A DNA stretch of 64,000 bases, taken from contig JADCBP010000011.1 in NCBI GenBank assembly GCA_020253445.1, forward strand, positions 36,001 to 100,000, read 5' to 3'. The stretch is from Methylobacterium sp. Lineage in GTDB: Bacteria > Pseudomonadota > Alphaproteobacteria > Rhizobiales > Beijerinckiaceae. The number at the start of each line of letters is the position of its first letter. Positions within the stretch are counted from its first letter, which is position 1. A program made the translations under genes and the position numbers. The notes under the pieces are model-generated. The model made no database searches. It had not been told where the DNA came from and saw only the letters and a list, made by a program, of their open reading frames with translations. Below, piece after piece: positions 34,103 to 41,885 of this stretch.

Positions 34103-35194
34103 ATGGCGCGCCGAGCCTATCTCCACCGCATTTCCGCCGCAGGCCCAGATGATGTCTCCGGTCTCGCGCGAGCCATTTCTGCCGGCGAAATCCGGCCCGA
34201 AGGCATTATCGCGATCCTGGGGAAGACCGAGGGCAATGGCTGTGTGAACGACTTCACCCGGGCCTTCGCGGTGCAATCGCTGCAACTCGAACTGAAGCGC
34301 CACCTGCCGGCGGCGGAGGCCGAAGCCGTGTGCTGTGTCATGTCCGGTGGCACGGAAGGCGCACTCGCCCCGCATTGGCTGGTGCTCGAGCGGCGCAACG
34401 TGACCGAGCCCGCGCGTTCCGCTCTCGCGATTGGTCGTGCGCGCACGCGGGAGATCCTTCCGGAGGAACTCGGGAGGATGGCGCAGGTCGAGGCCGTGGC
34501 GGAAGGCGTGCATGCGGCCATGGCCGATGCGGGCATCACCAGCCCCGATCAGGTCCATTTCGTGCAGATCAAATGCCCGCTGATGACCGCGCAGCGCGTT
34601 TTGGAAGCGGCATCGCGCGGGGCCACGGTGGCGATCCGCGACACATTGAAATCCATGGGCTTTTCGCGCGGTGCTTCGGCACTTGGCGTGGGCCTCGCGC
34701 TGGGGGAAATCCCCGGCTCCGCGCTCTCCGAGGCGGTGATCGCGAAGGATGTGACTCTCTATTCCGGCCGCGCCTCCATCTCTGCCGGCATCGAATTGAT
34801 GGACCATGAAATTGTGGTGCTCGGCATGTCCGGGGAATGGGCGGGGCCGCTGGCGATCGACCATGCCGTGATGGCCGATGCCATCGATATCGAGCCGGTG
34901 CGCGCCGCCCTTCAGCGCCTTGGCCTGGCGGCGCGGGGCCAGCTTGAGCCGGCTGAACGCGCGCAGCTCGTGGCCCTGCTCGCCAAGGCCGAGCCTTCCA
35001 CCACGGGTGTCCTGCGCGGCTTCCGCCACACCATGCTCGACGATTCCGACATTTCCGCCACGCGCCATGCCCGCGCTTTCGTGGCCGGCGCGCTGGCGGG
35101 GCTCGTGGGCCATGCCGAGATTTTCGTTTCCGGGGGAGCCGAGCACCAGGGGCCGGATGGGGGCGGGCCCGTGGCCGTCATCATCGACCGCTAG
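34103..35194 (+). CDS. cyanuric acid hydrolase/barbiturase-family ring-opening amidohydrolase
   Basis: A 363-residue protein of the rare AtzD/TrzD/Bar family, built from three concatenated similar units. All three catalytic Lys/Ser pairs can be located: Lys41 (LGKTEGNG) with Ser81 (MSGGTEG), Lys157 (QIKCPL) with a Ser in YSGRASISAG (221-227), and Lys295 (LLAKAEPS) with Ser343 (FVSGGAEHQGPDGGG). These enzymes open cyanuric acid to 1-carboxybiuret, or barbiturate to ureidomalonate. The preceding aminohydrolase and the AtzE/G/F/H-like genes on the other arm argue for cyanuric-type ring opening; barbiturase is the main alternative. It starts 9 bp after the amidohydrolase. Confidence 0.88.
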   Translation: MARRAYLHRISAAGPDDVSGLARAISAGEIRPEGIIAILGKTEGNGCVNDFTRAFAVQSLQLELKRHLPAAEAEAVCCVMSGGTEGALAPHWLVLERRNVTEPARSALAIGRARTREILPEELGRMAQVEAVAEGVHAAMADAGITSPDQVHFVQIKCPLMTAQRVLEAASRGATVAIRDTLKSMGFSRGASALGVGLALGEIPGSALSEAVIAKDVTLYSGRASISAGIELMDHEIVVLGMSGEWAGPLAIDHAVMADAIDIEPVRAALQRLGLAARGQLEPAERAQLVALLAKAEPSTTGVLRGFRHTMLDDSDISATRHARAFVAGALAGLVGHAEIFVSGGAEHQGPDGGGPVAVIIDR

Positions 35195-35305
35195 AGTTCG
35201 TGGCCTGGCCGGAACCAAACTATCGATCTATCTATCTGATATTAAACGAGAAAAATAAATTCGAATTTTGAAAGACCAGCAATAAGACCAACATTTTGCG
35301 GTGCT

Positions 35306-35351
35306 AAGGGCGGATTCGAACTAGCGCGCACGACTGAATTGCGCCCTTTTT
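35306..35351 (+). terminator. probable terminator after the ring-opening gene
   Basis: AAGGGCG (35306-35312) pairs with CGCCCTT (35342-35348), and ATTC (35314-35317) with GAAT (35336-35339), giving an extended stem with a small internal mismatch, followed by TTTT. It lies about 110 bp after the stop at 35194, at the point where base composition drops. The GGATTCGAAC within it resembles a tRNA T-arm and might instead mark an old integration boundary. Confidence 0.45.
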
Positions 35352-35584
35352 CATGATCGCCCGAAACGGGAATGCTATGCAATTTCAGCTTCGAGCAACG
35401 CTCTGAGTTAAAGCTCGTGTCAAAGGGTGCTCTTCGGCGTGGCTTAGATCAGGCTAAACTTGCTCTTCCGAAAAAACTATCAGAAGTTGAATGGCATAGT
35501 ATCTCGATTCTTGCGGCGAGGTTTGCCTTTCGAATGCCAAAACCGCCGAACTCACCTTCGAAGCAAACTATCGCGGTCGCGCCG

Positions 35585-36370
35585 ATGGCTGTTATGCCGC
35601 GGCAAATGCAGATGTTCTCGCGCAAAGCGATCATCGAATTTCCTCCAAGCGAAAGGTCGGCAGATTATTTGGGGGAAGTGCAGGCCGATGACACTCATTA
35701 TTATTACATCAAAGGTGACCAGCCGGGGCGGCTTGTGAGAGCAAGCGAATGGATTTGCACCAACATATCTGAAACCGTAGGAATTGGTGCGCCGACACCA
35801 GCTGCGATTGAACGTATTGATGGAACCGTTGTGTTCGGATCGCGTAGGATTGCAGGCGTTGCAGACAAAGCGATAACGGTGAATTATCTCACCACCCCAT
35901 CGGCAACGAACCTTGGCGTTCCCGCATCGGGCCTGCAATCCGTCCTATCGTCAATTTATGCACTGGACATGTTCATACAGAACGATGACCGGCATTTTGG
36001 AAACTACCTGTCGGTGGACGACAATGGCACCAGACGCCTCTACGCCTTCGATTACAGCCGCGCATTGTTCTGGCGATGGCCTTGGCAAGGTTTCCCCAAA
36101 AAAGGAACAATTGAGGAGGGATTTAGAACCCGCCCTTGCGGCACGATTCTCCGAAATCTGCACGGTTTCGACCGAAATGCCGCCTCTCAGACGCTCGACC
36201 GACTATCAGGGCTTGCGCCGGCCACAATTGAGGGCTTTGTTAATCAGATGCCAACAGATTGGCTTCCGGCCGAAGTTCGCTCGCAATTCGTTGGGTGGTG
36301 GGCTAGCGAAGCACGGAATGCCCGGATAGAGGAACTTCGCGCGGGGATCATCGATGGCACATTGCTATAA
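35585..36370 (+). CDS. HipA-like (HipA_2) kinase domain protein
   Basis: About 261 residues from ATG 35585; the frame is open back to 35372, so a start up to 71 codons earlier is possible. It has the HipA-type catalytic core: a Lys in YYIKGDQ, the catalytic loop IQNDDRHFGNYL (Asp about 134-135, Asn 140) and the metal Asp in AFDYSRAL (about 156). HipA_2 proteins are commonly encoded with DUF3037 partners, as here (17-bp overlap). The target is unknown; toxin, defence and regulatory roles have all been proposed for HipA relatives. It is AT-richer than its neighbours. Confidence 0.75.
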   Translation: MAVMPRQMQMFSRKAIIEFPPSERSADYLGEVQADDTHYYYIKGDQPGRLVRASEWICTNISETVGIGAPTPAAIERIDGTVVFGSRRIAGVADKAITVNYLTTPSATNLGVPASGLQSVLSSIYALDMFIQNDDRHFGNYLSVDDNGTRRLYAFDYSRALFWRWPWQGFPKKGTIEEGFRTRPCGTILRNLHGFDRNAASQTLDRLSGLAPATIEGFVNQMPTDWLPAEVRSQFVGWWASEARNARIEELRAGIIDGTLL

Positions 36371-37253
36371 GTTCGCCATCGTCCGCCTTGCTCCGGACGA
36401 TGCTCGAGATGAACGGCTAAACATTGGCGCTGTGATTCTAGCTGAACACGGTTTGGATGTCCGCATCTCAAGGCGACTGGAAAAGGTTCGGGCTTTGTCT
36501 GCTGCGGTCGACACCAGCGTGCTGCGCGAACTGATTGAAAATTTGAAGCATCTAGATGAACGTTTTCGTGCGGCGGGCATAGAAGTTGATGCGCGCCTCA
36601 AAATGATTTCGCGCATCGGCCCGCTGTCACTGTCCAGCGCTGGCACATTCGTTGCCGAAGATATCAATGCCTATGAAGATCGGGTTGCATCATTGCTCAA
36701 GGCGATGGTTGATCCTGAGCCTGCGCCGTTTCGTGCCCGTGAAAAGCGATCAAAGCTCTTTACACAAGTGAAGGCATTGTTTCGACAAGAGCGAGTGCTT
36801 GCGAATAAGGGGGAAGCCTTGGACTCGCATCGCATTGTTCCCTCGTATCAATTAGCTGAAGGCTTGGTCGCCGATCTTGTGCTTCGCAACGGTGCGATGC
36901 ATGTCGTTGAAACTATCGACGCATCCGGTGAAGAGGACTCACTCAATCGCGCCATCGGTAGCATTGGCGTTGCAGCATTGGTTCTTGAGCGCGCCCGTAT
37001 GGAGTTTGGCGATAAGCAGACTAAAGCGCGGCTTGTGTATAACGCATCCGCATCACTCGAAAAAATTGCCTTGCCTTCGTTGAAGGCCGCTGAGCACCAA
37101 GGTGCAATTTTAACCAATTGGGCGAGTGCAGATGAGCGTGCGAGATTCGTTTATGCCCTCGCCTCGCTTGCAACTCCAATTGAGCGGAAAAGAAATCGGA
37201 GTTTTCGTCCGATTGAAGTCCCCCAGACTCACAAACTTAAACTTTGGGAGTGA
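36354..37253 (+). CDS. DUF3037 domain protein, partner of the HipA-like kinase
   Basis: A 299-residue protein beginning with the DUF3037 pattern: YKFAIVRLAPDDARDERLNIGAVIL. The rest is mostly helical with charged stretches and no membrane segment. Function is unknown. It overlaps the HipA-like gene by 17 bp, so the two are translated together and probably act as a pair, perhaps antitoxin-toxin-like or as one complex. Its base composition is similar to the kinase and unlike the surrounding chromosome, supporting joint transfer. Confidence 0.82.
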   Translation: MAHCYKFAIVRLAPDDARDERLNIGAVILAEHGLDVRISRRLEKVRALSAAVDTSVLRELIENLKHLDERFRAAGIEVDARLKMISRIGPLSLSSAGTFVAEDINAYEDRVASLLKAMVDPEPAPFRAREKRSKLFTQVKALFRQERVLANKGEALDSHRIVPSYQLAEGLVADLVLRNGAMHVVETIDASGEEDSLNRAIGSIGVAALVLERARMEFGDKQTKARLVYNASASLEKIALPSLKAAEHQGAILTNWASADERARFVYALASLATPIERKRNRSFRPIEVPQTHKLKLWE

Positions 37254-37307
37254 AAGCTCCGTAGATTTGGAAAGTGGCCTTGGATACTTTATTGAATTGT
37301 CACTACC

Positions 37308-37697
37308 TCACTCCTCTTTCCGATCTAAATTTCCTGCGTTGTTGAGGATGGCCTCGGCGGTCATGCCGAACCGCTGGAGGATGGCGAGGTCCATCGCCGT
37401 TTGCAGATATTCGAGCTTGTCGAGGTGGCGCTCGTTGGTGCTCCGGCGCATGCCCTTGGGCTTCAGGGGATAGTCCGGGTCATCGCTCTTGAGCTTCTTG
37501 GCCAGAAGCCTGTCCCGTTGGTGGCAGAGCCGGTCAAAGCCGGGTGCCACGTGCTGGGTTTTTGGGGCGAGCCCAACATTAAGCCCAACAAATTTGTTGG
37601 CTTCAAGCGCACGAAAACGGACGCCCGCGAACGCATCTGAACATGCAAAGCTTGAATTGTCTCGATAAGTCAGATGTTTATGGACGTCGGCGAGCAT
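37308..37697 (-). pseudogene. remnant of an uncharacterised mobile-element-associated protein
   Basis: An open frame of about 130 codons whose C-terminal half (PLKPKGMRRSTNERHLDKLEY, LAILQRFGMT) resembles the tail of conserved hypothetical proteins often carrying an N-terminal zinc ribbon, which is missing here. The N-terminal part (HKHLTYRDNSSFACSD) has no family look and the frame runs into the tRNA without a good start or ribosome site. It is read as a truncated gene left between the kinase pair and tRNA-Leu. The family recall is weak. Confidence 0.35.
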
Positions 37698-37712
37698 GCG
37701 CGGAGAGCGATG

Positions 37713-37797
37713 TGGTGCCCCTGGCCGGAATCGAACCAGCACTCCTTGCGGAAACCGATTTTGAGTCGGTCGCGTCTACCAGTTCCGCCACAGGGGC
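37713..37797 (-). tRNA. tRNA-Leu(CAA)
   Basis: An 85-nt tRNA with encoded CCA on the minus strand. Acceptor GCCCCTG pairs with CAGGGGC; the D-arm is TGGCGGAACTGGTAGACGCG-like; the anticodon arm is ACCGA-CTCAAAA-TCGGT, giving anticodon CAA; a long class II variable arm follows, then the T-arm GGTTCGATTCC. Its 3' end points toward the AT-rich insert at lower coordinates, the usual geometry for tRNA-targeted integration. Confidence 0.95.
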
Positions 37798-37950
37798 AAC
37801 GCTGTGTCGCGGGTATCATGGGCGAAGCGCGGGGGTCAACCGCTTCAATAGCGCGGCGACCGGGCGACAAGGTCGCATTCTGGCCGCCTTCCGTGTGGCT
37901 CTGGCCTCCGTTGGATGGACTTCGCTCGCCCGAGCCGCTAAGCCCGCGCC

Positions 37951-38532
37951 ATGTTCAAGCGCCTCTATGACTGGACCCTGTCGCTGGCGACCTCGAAACG
38001 CGCGCCGCAGGCGCTGGCGGCGGTGTCGTTCACCGAAAGCTCGTTCTTCCCCGTGCCGCCCGATGTGATGCTCGTGCCGATGGTCATGGCGAAACCCGAG
38101 CGGGCGTGGAACTACGCGCTGATCTGCACCATCGCCTCTGTGCTGGGCGCGCTGCTCGGCTATGCGATCGGTGCACTGCTTTATGACACACTTGGCACCT
38201 GGCTCATCCGGCTTTATGGCTATGGCGACAGAATGGAGAACTTTCGCCAGCTTTATCAGGAGCATGGCCACTGGATCATTCTCATCAAGGGGCTGACCCC
38301 CATCCCCTTCAAGATCGTCACGATCGCGAGCGGCCTTGCGGGTTATGATCTCCTCTGGTTCACGCTGCTGTGCCTTGTGACGCGCGCCGGCCGCTTCTAC
38401 ATCGTGGCCGGGGTGCTCAATCGCTTCGGTGCGCCGCTGAAGGCCTTCATCGAGAAGAACCTTACGGCTGTCGGTTCCGTGACATTGGTGGCGATCATCG
38501 GCGGCTTCGCGGCCGCAAAATTCCTGTTCTGA
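37951..38532 (+). CDS. YqaA-family (DedA/VTT-like) membrane protein
   Basis: A 193-residue inner-membrane protein. The family N-terminus FTESSFFPVPPDVMLVPMVMAKP, hydrophobic spans around 60-80 and 125-150, and the LIKGLTPIPFKIVTIASGLAG re-entrant-type motif are present. YqaA proteins belong to the VTT/DedA superfamily linked to membrane lipid or proton homeostasis. It is followed 8 bp later by dsbB on the same strand. Confidence 0.88.
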   Translation: MFKRLYDWTLSLATSKRAPQALAAVSFTESSFFPVPPDVMLVPMVMAKPERAWNYALICTIASVLGALLGYAIGALLYDTLGTWLIRLYGYGDRMENFRQLYQEHGHWIILIKGLTPIPFKIVTIASGLAGYDLLWFTLLCLVTRAGRFYIVAGVLNRFGAPLKAFIEKNLTAVGSVTLVAIIGGFAAAKFLF

Positions 38533-38540
38533 GGTGGAGC

Positions 38541-39047
38541 ATGCTGCGCATCGGCTATGATCGTCGCGAGGGAGCGCTTTCGGTGGCGCTGTCGCTTGCC
38601 TTCCTGGCGATTTGCGCCGCGTGGTTCTTCGAGCTTGTGCTGGGCTACATCCCCTGCAAGCTCTGCCTCTGGCAGCGCTGGCCCTATTATCTGGGCATTC
38701 CGCTCATTGTGCTGGGGCTTGTCTCGCATGCGCGGGAGGATGGTGCCGGCTTCCGCCGGCCGCTGGGCGCGCTGGTGGCGCTGATCTTCGCCGCCTCTCT
38801 GGCTTTGGGCGTCTATCATTCGGGCGTGGAATGGGGCTTCTGGGCCGGCCCGTCGGATTGCGGCGGCCGCATCTTCTCCGGCCCGGCGAATGTGATGGAT
38901 TTCGCCAAGCAGCTCGAAACCGCCCGCGTCGTCTCCTGCACCAGCGCGCCGTGGCGCTTCCTGGGCCTTTCCTTCGCGGGCTGGAACGCGGTGATTTCGC
39001 TCGCGCTGATGCTGCTCGGCCTCAGGGCCGCCGCCAACCGGATGTGA
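38541..39047 (+). CDS. dsbB: disulfide bond formation protein DsbB
   Basis: A 168-residue inner-membrane quinone reductase that reoxidises DsbA. Four spans are visible. The first periplasmic pair is Cys39-Cys42 (PCKLC) and the second is Cys107 and Cys133 (SDCGG, VSCTS), the full catalytic set. A GAGGTGGAG precedes ATG 38541. The stop is 1 bp from the convergent HNH gene. No dsbA is in the window; a TlpA-like thioredoxin is encoded at 52192. Confidence 0.93.
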   Translation: MLRIGYDRREGALSVALSLAFLAICAAWFFELVLGYIPCKLCLWQRWPYYLGIPLIVLGLVSHAREDGAGFRRPLGALVALIFAASLALGVYHSGVEWGFWAGPSDCGGRIFSGPANVMDFAKQLETARVVSCTSAPWRFLGLSFAGWNAVISLALMLLGLRAAANRM

Positions 39048-39048
39048 A

Positions 39049-39642
39049 TTACGGCTCGAGCTCGGTGTCCCAGTAGAGATAATCGATCCAGCTCTCGTGC
39101 AGGTAATTCGGCGGGAAGAGCCGGCCGTTCGCGTGCAGATCCTGCACATCCGGCGCGAAGGGCCGCTGGAAGGGCAGCATCTCCACCTGTTCCGGCAGCT
39201 TGTCGCCCTTCCTGAGGTTGCAGGGCGAACAGGCGGTGACGACATTCTCCCACGTGGTCATGCCGCCCTTCGAGCGCGGGATGACGTGATCGAAGGTGAG
39301 GTCCTCCTTCGCCCCGCAATACTGGCAGGTGAACCGATCACGCAGGAACACGTTGAACCGCGTGAAGGCGGGCGTGCGCGAGGGCTTCACGTAGCTCTTG
39401 AGCGACACCACCGAGGGCAGGCGCATGGAGAAGGAGGGGCTCTGCACCTCCCGCTCATATTCCGAGACGATGTTCACCCGGTCGAGGAACACCGCGCGCA
39501 CGGCATCCTGCCAGCACCAGAGCGAGAGCGGGTAGTAGGAGAGGGGCCGGTAATCGGCATTCAGAACAAGCGCGGGGCAGGTCTCCAGCGGCGGCAGGGC
39601 CGAGACGCTGCGGATCGAACTCACAGGAAGCTGGGCATTCAC
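39049..39642 (-). CDS. HNH endonuclease-like protein
   Basis: A 197-residue protein. The central zinc-type HNH motif has CQYCG, then LTFDHVIPRSKGG, then NVVTACSPCNLRKGDK, so the metal-binding Cys pairs and the catalytic His are intact. It belongs to the group widespread in alphaproteobacteria as a housekeeping HNH protein rather than a phage nuclease. The start is GTG 39642, fixed by a CGGAGG 8 nt upstream; the longer frame has no family features. Confidence 0.88.
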   Translation of the reverse strand: MNAQLPVSSIRSVSALPPLETCPALVLNADYRPLSYYPLSLWCWQDAVRAVFLDRVNIVSEYEREVQSPSFSMRLPSVVSLKSYVKPSRTPAFTRFNVFLRDRFTCQYCGAKEDLTFDHVIPRSKGGMTTWENVVTACSPCNLRKGDKLPEQVEMLPFQRPFAPDVQDLHANGRLFPPNYLHESWIDYLYWDTELEP

Positions 39643-39794
39643 GCGACAAACCTCCGTGCCATTTTCAGGCTCGCCGAAATGTCCCGGTTCAACGCGTTCG
39701 CACTTCCACGCGAATCGAGCCCCTTGGCTCGCTGATCTCAGTGTAGGAGCGATACGACAATGTTGTGAAGGGGCGACGGGCGAGGCCGCCAGCC

Positions 39795-40871
39795 TCAGGC
39801 GAGGCGGAAGGCTTCGTTGATCGCGCTTTTCACGCCGCCGCCCATCTGCGGCCCGCCGCCGGCGACGTAAATCTCCTCGCCGAGCACCACCGCGCCCATG
39901 CCGTGGCGTGGCGTGAGCATCGGCGCGTGGCTCTCCCAGAGGTTTTTCGCGGGGTCGAAGCTCTCCACCTGCCCGTAGACGCGGTTTGTTCCTTCCCCGC
40001 CCATGCAGAAGATGCGGCCCGCGAAGAAAACCGAGCCATGGCCGGAGCGCGCGGTGGGGATGGGTGCCAGGAACTCCCACGCATCGGTTTGCGGGTCATA
40101 GGCGTGGTGCAGGTTCGAATTGGTGTGGAAGCTGTCCACCCGGCCTGCGATGATGTGGATCTTCCCGTTCACGGCGACGATGCCGCAATGGTCGCGCCCG
40201 AGCGGCATGGGCTGGCGGCGGGAATAGCGATCGGCCTTCACATCATAGACGAGGTGCCAGTCGATCGAGCGGCGGTTATCCGAGCCGATCGCGCCGCCGA
40301 TGATGTGGATGTTGCCGCCCAAGGCCAGGCAGGCCATGGCGCCGCAGGCTTCGGGCAGGCGGCGAAGCTTCGTCCATCTGGTGCCGTCGAAGGCGAAAGC
40401 CTCGTCATGCGGGGTGCGGTTCTGCTCGATGAAGCCGCCGAACGCGAAGATGCGCTCATCCGCGCCCACGCCATGGGTTGCGAGGCCCACATGGTTCGCG
40501 CCGCGCGGCAGCGGGGGCAGCTCTTCCCAGCGGTCCGAGGCGGGGTCATAGGCGTGGTGATAGGGCTTGTCGACGCGCTGCTCGGCATAGCCGCCGCAGA
40601 GATGCATGCGGCCCTTGAAGCCAACCGCCCAGGCCATTTCCGTGCGCGGAATGGGAAGCGGCGCGCGCGCCCGCCACGATCCCTGCCGTGCTGCCTTCGG
40701 CGCGGGGCTCTCGGTCACGGCATGCTGGAAATGGAGCGCGGGCGTGTCGATCCGCCCCGGCTGGTTCAACCGCTCGAACTGCCCGGAATGATGCGCATGC
40801 GGGTTCTGCGCGAGCGCCGGAGCGGCTGCAATTGCGGGCAGGGCAGCGAGGAGGTGGCGGCGTGTGGGCAT
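39795..40871 (-). CDS. secreted Kelch-repeat protein
   Basis: A 358-residue protein with a Tat/Sec-type signal (MPTRRHLLAALPAIAAAPALAQ). The mature part shows about six Kelch blades, each with a GG pair and a following aromatic, such as HLCGGYAEQ, FAFGGFIEQ, HIIGGAIGS, HIIAGRVDS, FCMGGEGTN and YVAGGGPQM. A galactose-oxidase-like beta-propeller fold is expected, located in the periplasm. The catalytic Cys-Tyr pair of galactose oxidase was not recognised. The gene starts only 3 bp after the AT-rich orphan. Confidence 0.85.
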   Translation of the reverse strand: MPTRRHLLAALPAIAAAPALAQNPHAHHSGQFERLNQPGRIDTPALHFQHAVTESPAPKAARQGSWRARAPLPIPRTEMAWAVGFKGRMHLCGGYAEQRVDKPYHHAYDPASDRWEELPPLPRGANHVGLATHGVGADERIFAFGGFIEQNRTPHDEAFAFDGTRWTKLRRLPEACGAMACLALGGNIHIIGGAIGSDNRRSIDWHLVYDVKADRYSRRQPMPLGRDHCGIVAVNGKIHIIAGRVDSFHTNSNLHHAYDPQTDAWEFLAPIPTARSGHGSVFFAGRIFCMGGEGTNRVYGQVESFDPAKNLWESHAPMLTPRHGMGAVVLGEEIYVAGGGPQMGGGVKSAINEAFRLA

Positions 40872-40874
40872 GGG

Positions 40875-41879
40875 TTAACTGCCGCTTCCTGACATCTTCG
40901 GAGCAATTTCGACAAACTTTACAGTTCCAGAGTCCCCGCTCGAGCCATGTTTATTGTATCCGGTGTCCTGTGGCGAAAAAATGCAAGATGCAGCGCTCTG
41001 CAGTATTATATCACGCTTTGATTCATCTTTTGTCGCGTCAACCAGAGCATTGAAAGTTAACAATGCATTCTGTCGGTGTTTATTGAGTATTTCATTGTGC
41101 TTGTGTGACATAAAATTGCGAGCGCACAATATAAGCATATAACCAATCGATGCTGCTACTAGTGCTTTGCTTGCGGTTAGCTGAATCGAGTCGTAAGTGT
41201 TTGTGGGCACAAAAAAAGGTATTTTGTGTAATAAAATACTAAACGCTGCAAATGCCCCTAATAATATCGCGGTCCTAACTGTATATTTACGCCATTTATC
41301 CGCTTCTTTTGCATGAATATCCGATTCATCTTTAAAGTAAATTGCCTTTTGCGATACACCTTGCTCCGATGCAGTCTTGCGAATGTTATCCATAATTCGC
41401 TGTGCATCTTCCACCGACTTGTTTAGCTCGCCTTTCAGTTCGTCGGCGGCATCTTTGGCTGCTTGGGTAGCGGCGCGAGCTTCTCTTTCAAGAGCTCCAA
41501 AATCCCTCTTACGGCTTGTTAGATAGGAAACTACATTGTGTAAACCATTGAAGATGGGCTCAAAATTGTTTTTGAGCACTTCAATTAGGTTGTCGCGTTC
41601 TCCAGCTGAATTCTGAAGGGCAGAAAAATTTAGAATAGAGCCAAAAGTGTTGAATACTGAATCGGCATGGCTTTTGATCTGTCCAATTATGTTATCAGGA
41701 ACTTCATCTAGGAAATCAGTCGGGATAAGATTGAAGAAATCAATTAGCTTTTGGGCTGGCTCAACTGCATTTATGAAGGATAATTGTCCAAGGTCTTCTC
41801 GGCGAACCAATGTTTTTGCATCAAAATTTTGGATGCGCTCAACCGATTTTTTGCAAGCTTCCGCAGTTGGATTGGTCAT
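40875..41879 (-). CDS. AT-rich orphan membrane protein with coiled coil
   Basis: A 334-residue protein of unknown function. Residues 122-172 are charged and heptad-like (REARAATQAAKDAADEL), suggesting a coiled coil; two hydrophobic spans lie at about 201-222 and 236-254; the C-terminal 80 residues are soluble. Base composition is strikingly AT-rich against all neighbours, and the gene fits into its slot with gaps of only 3 and 6 bp. No family was recognised. Horizontal origin is strongly suggested. A membrane effector in a defence or stress module is one possibility, but no partner gene is adjacent. Confidence 0.8.
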   Translation of the reverse strand: MTNPTAEACKKSVERIQNFDAKTLVRREDLGQLSFINAVEPAQKLIDFFNLIPTDFLDEVPDNIIGQIKSHADSVFNTFGSILNFSALQNSAGERDNLIEVLKNNFEPIFNGLHNVVSYLTSRKRDFGALEREARAATQAAKDAADELKGELNKSVEDAQRIMDNIRKTASEQGVSQKAIYFKDESDIHAKEADKWRKYTVRTAILLGAFAAFSILLHKIPFFVPTNTYDSIQLTASKALVAASIGYMLILCARNFMSHKHNEILNKHRQNALLTFNALVDATKDESKRDIILQSAASCIFSPQDTGYNKHGSSGDSGTVKFVEIAPKMSGSGS

Positions 41880-41885
41880 TGGCGC

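Noticed and set aside
33176..35218. 680-codon minus-strand frame
   Set aside because: Antisense to the amidohydrolase and ring-opening hydrolase, whose catalytic residues are all intact.
35372..35584. N-terminal 71-codon extension of the HipA-like kinase
   Set aside because: Not like the family, no clear ribosome site; conserved sequence starts later, so the shorter start was used, with doubt noted.
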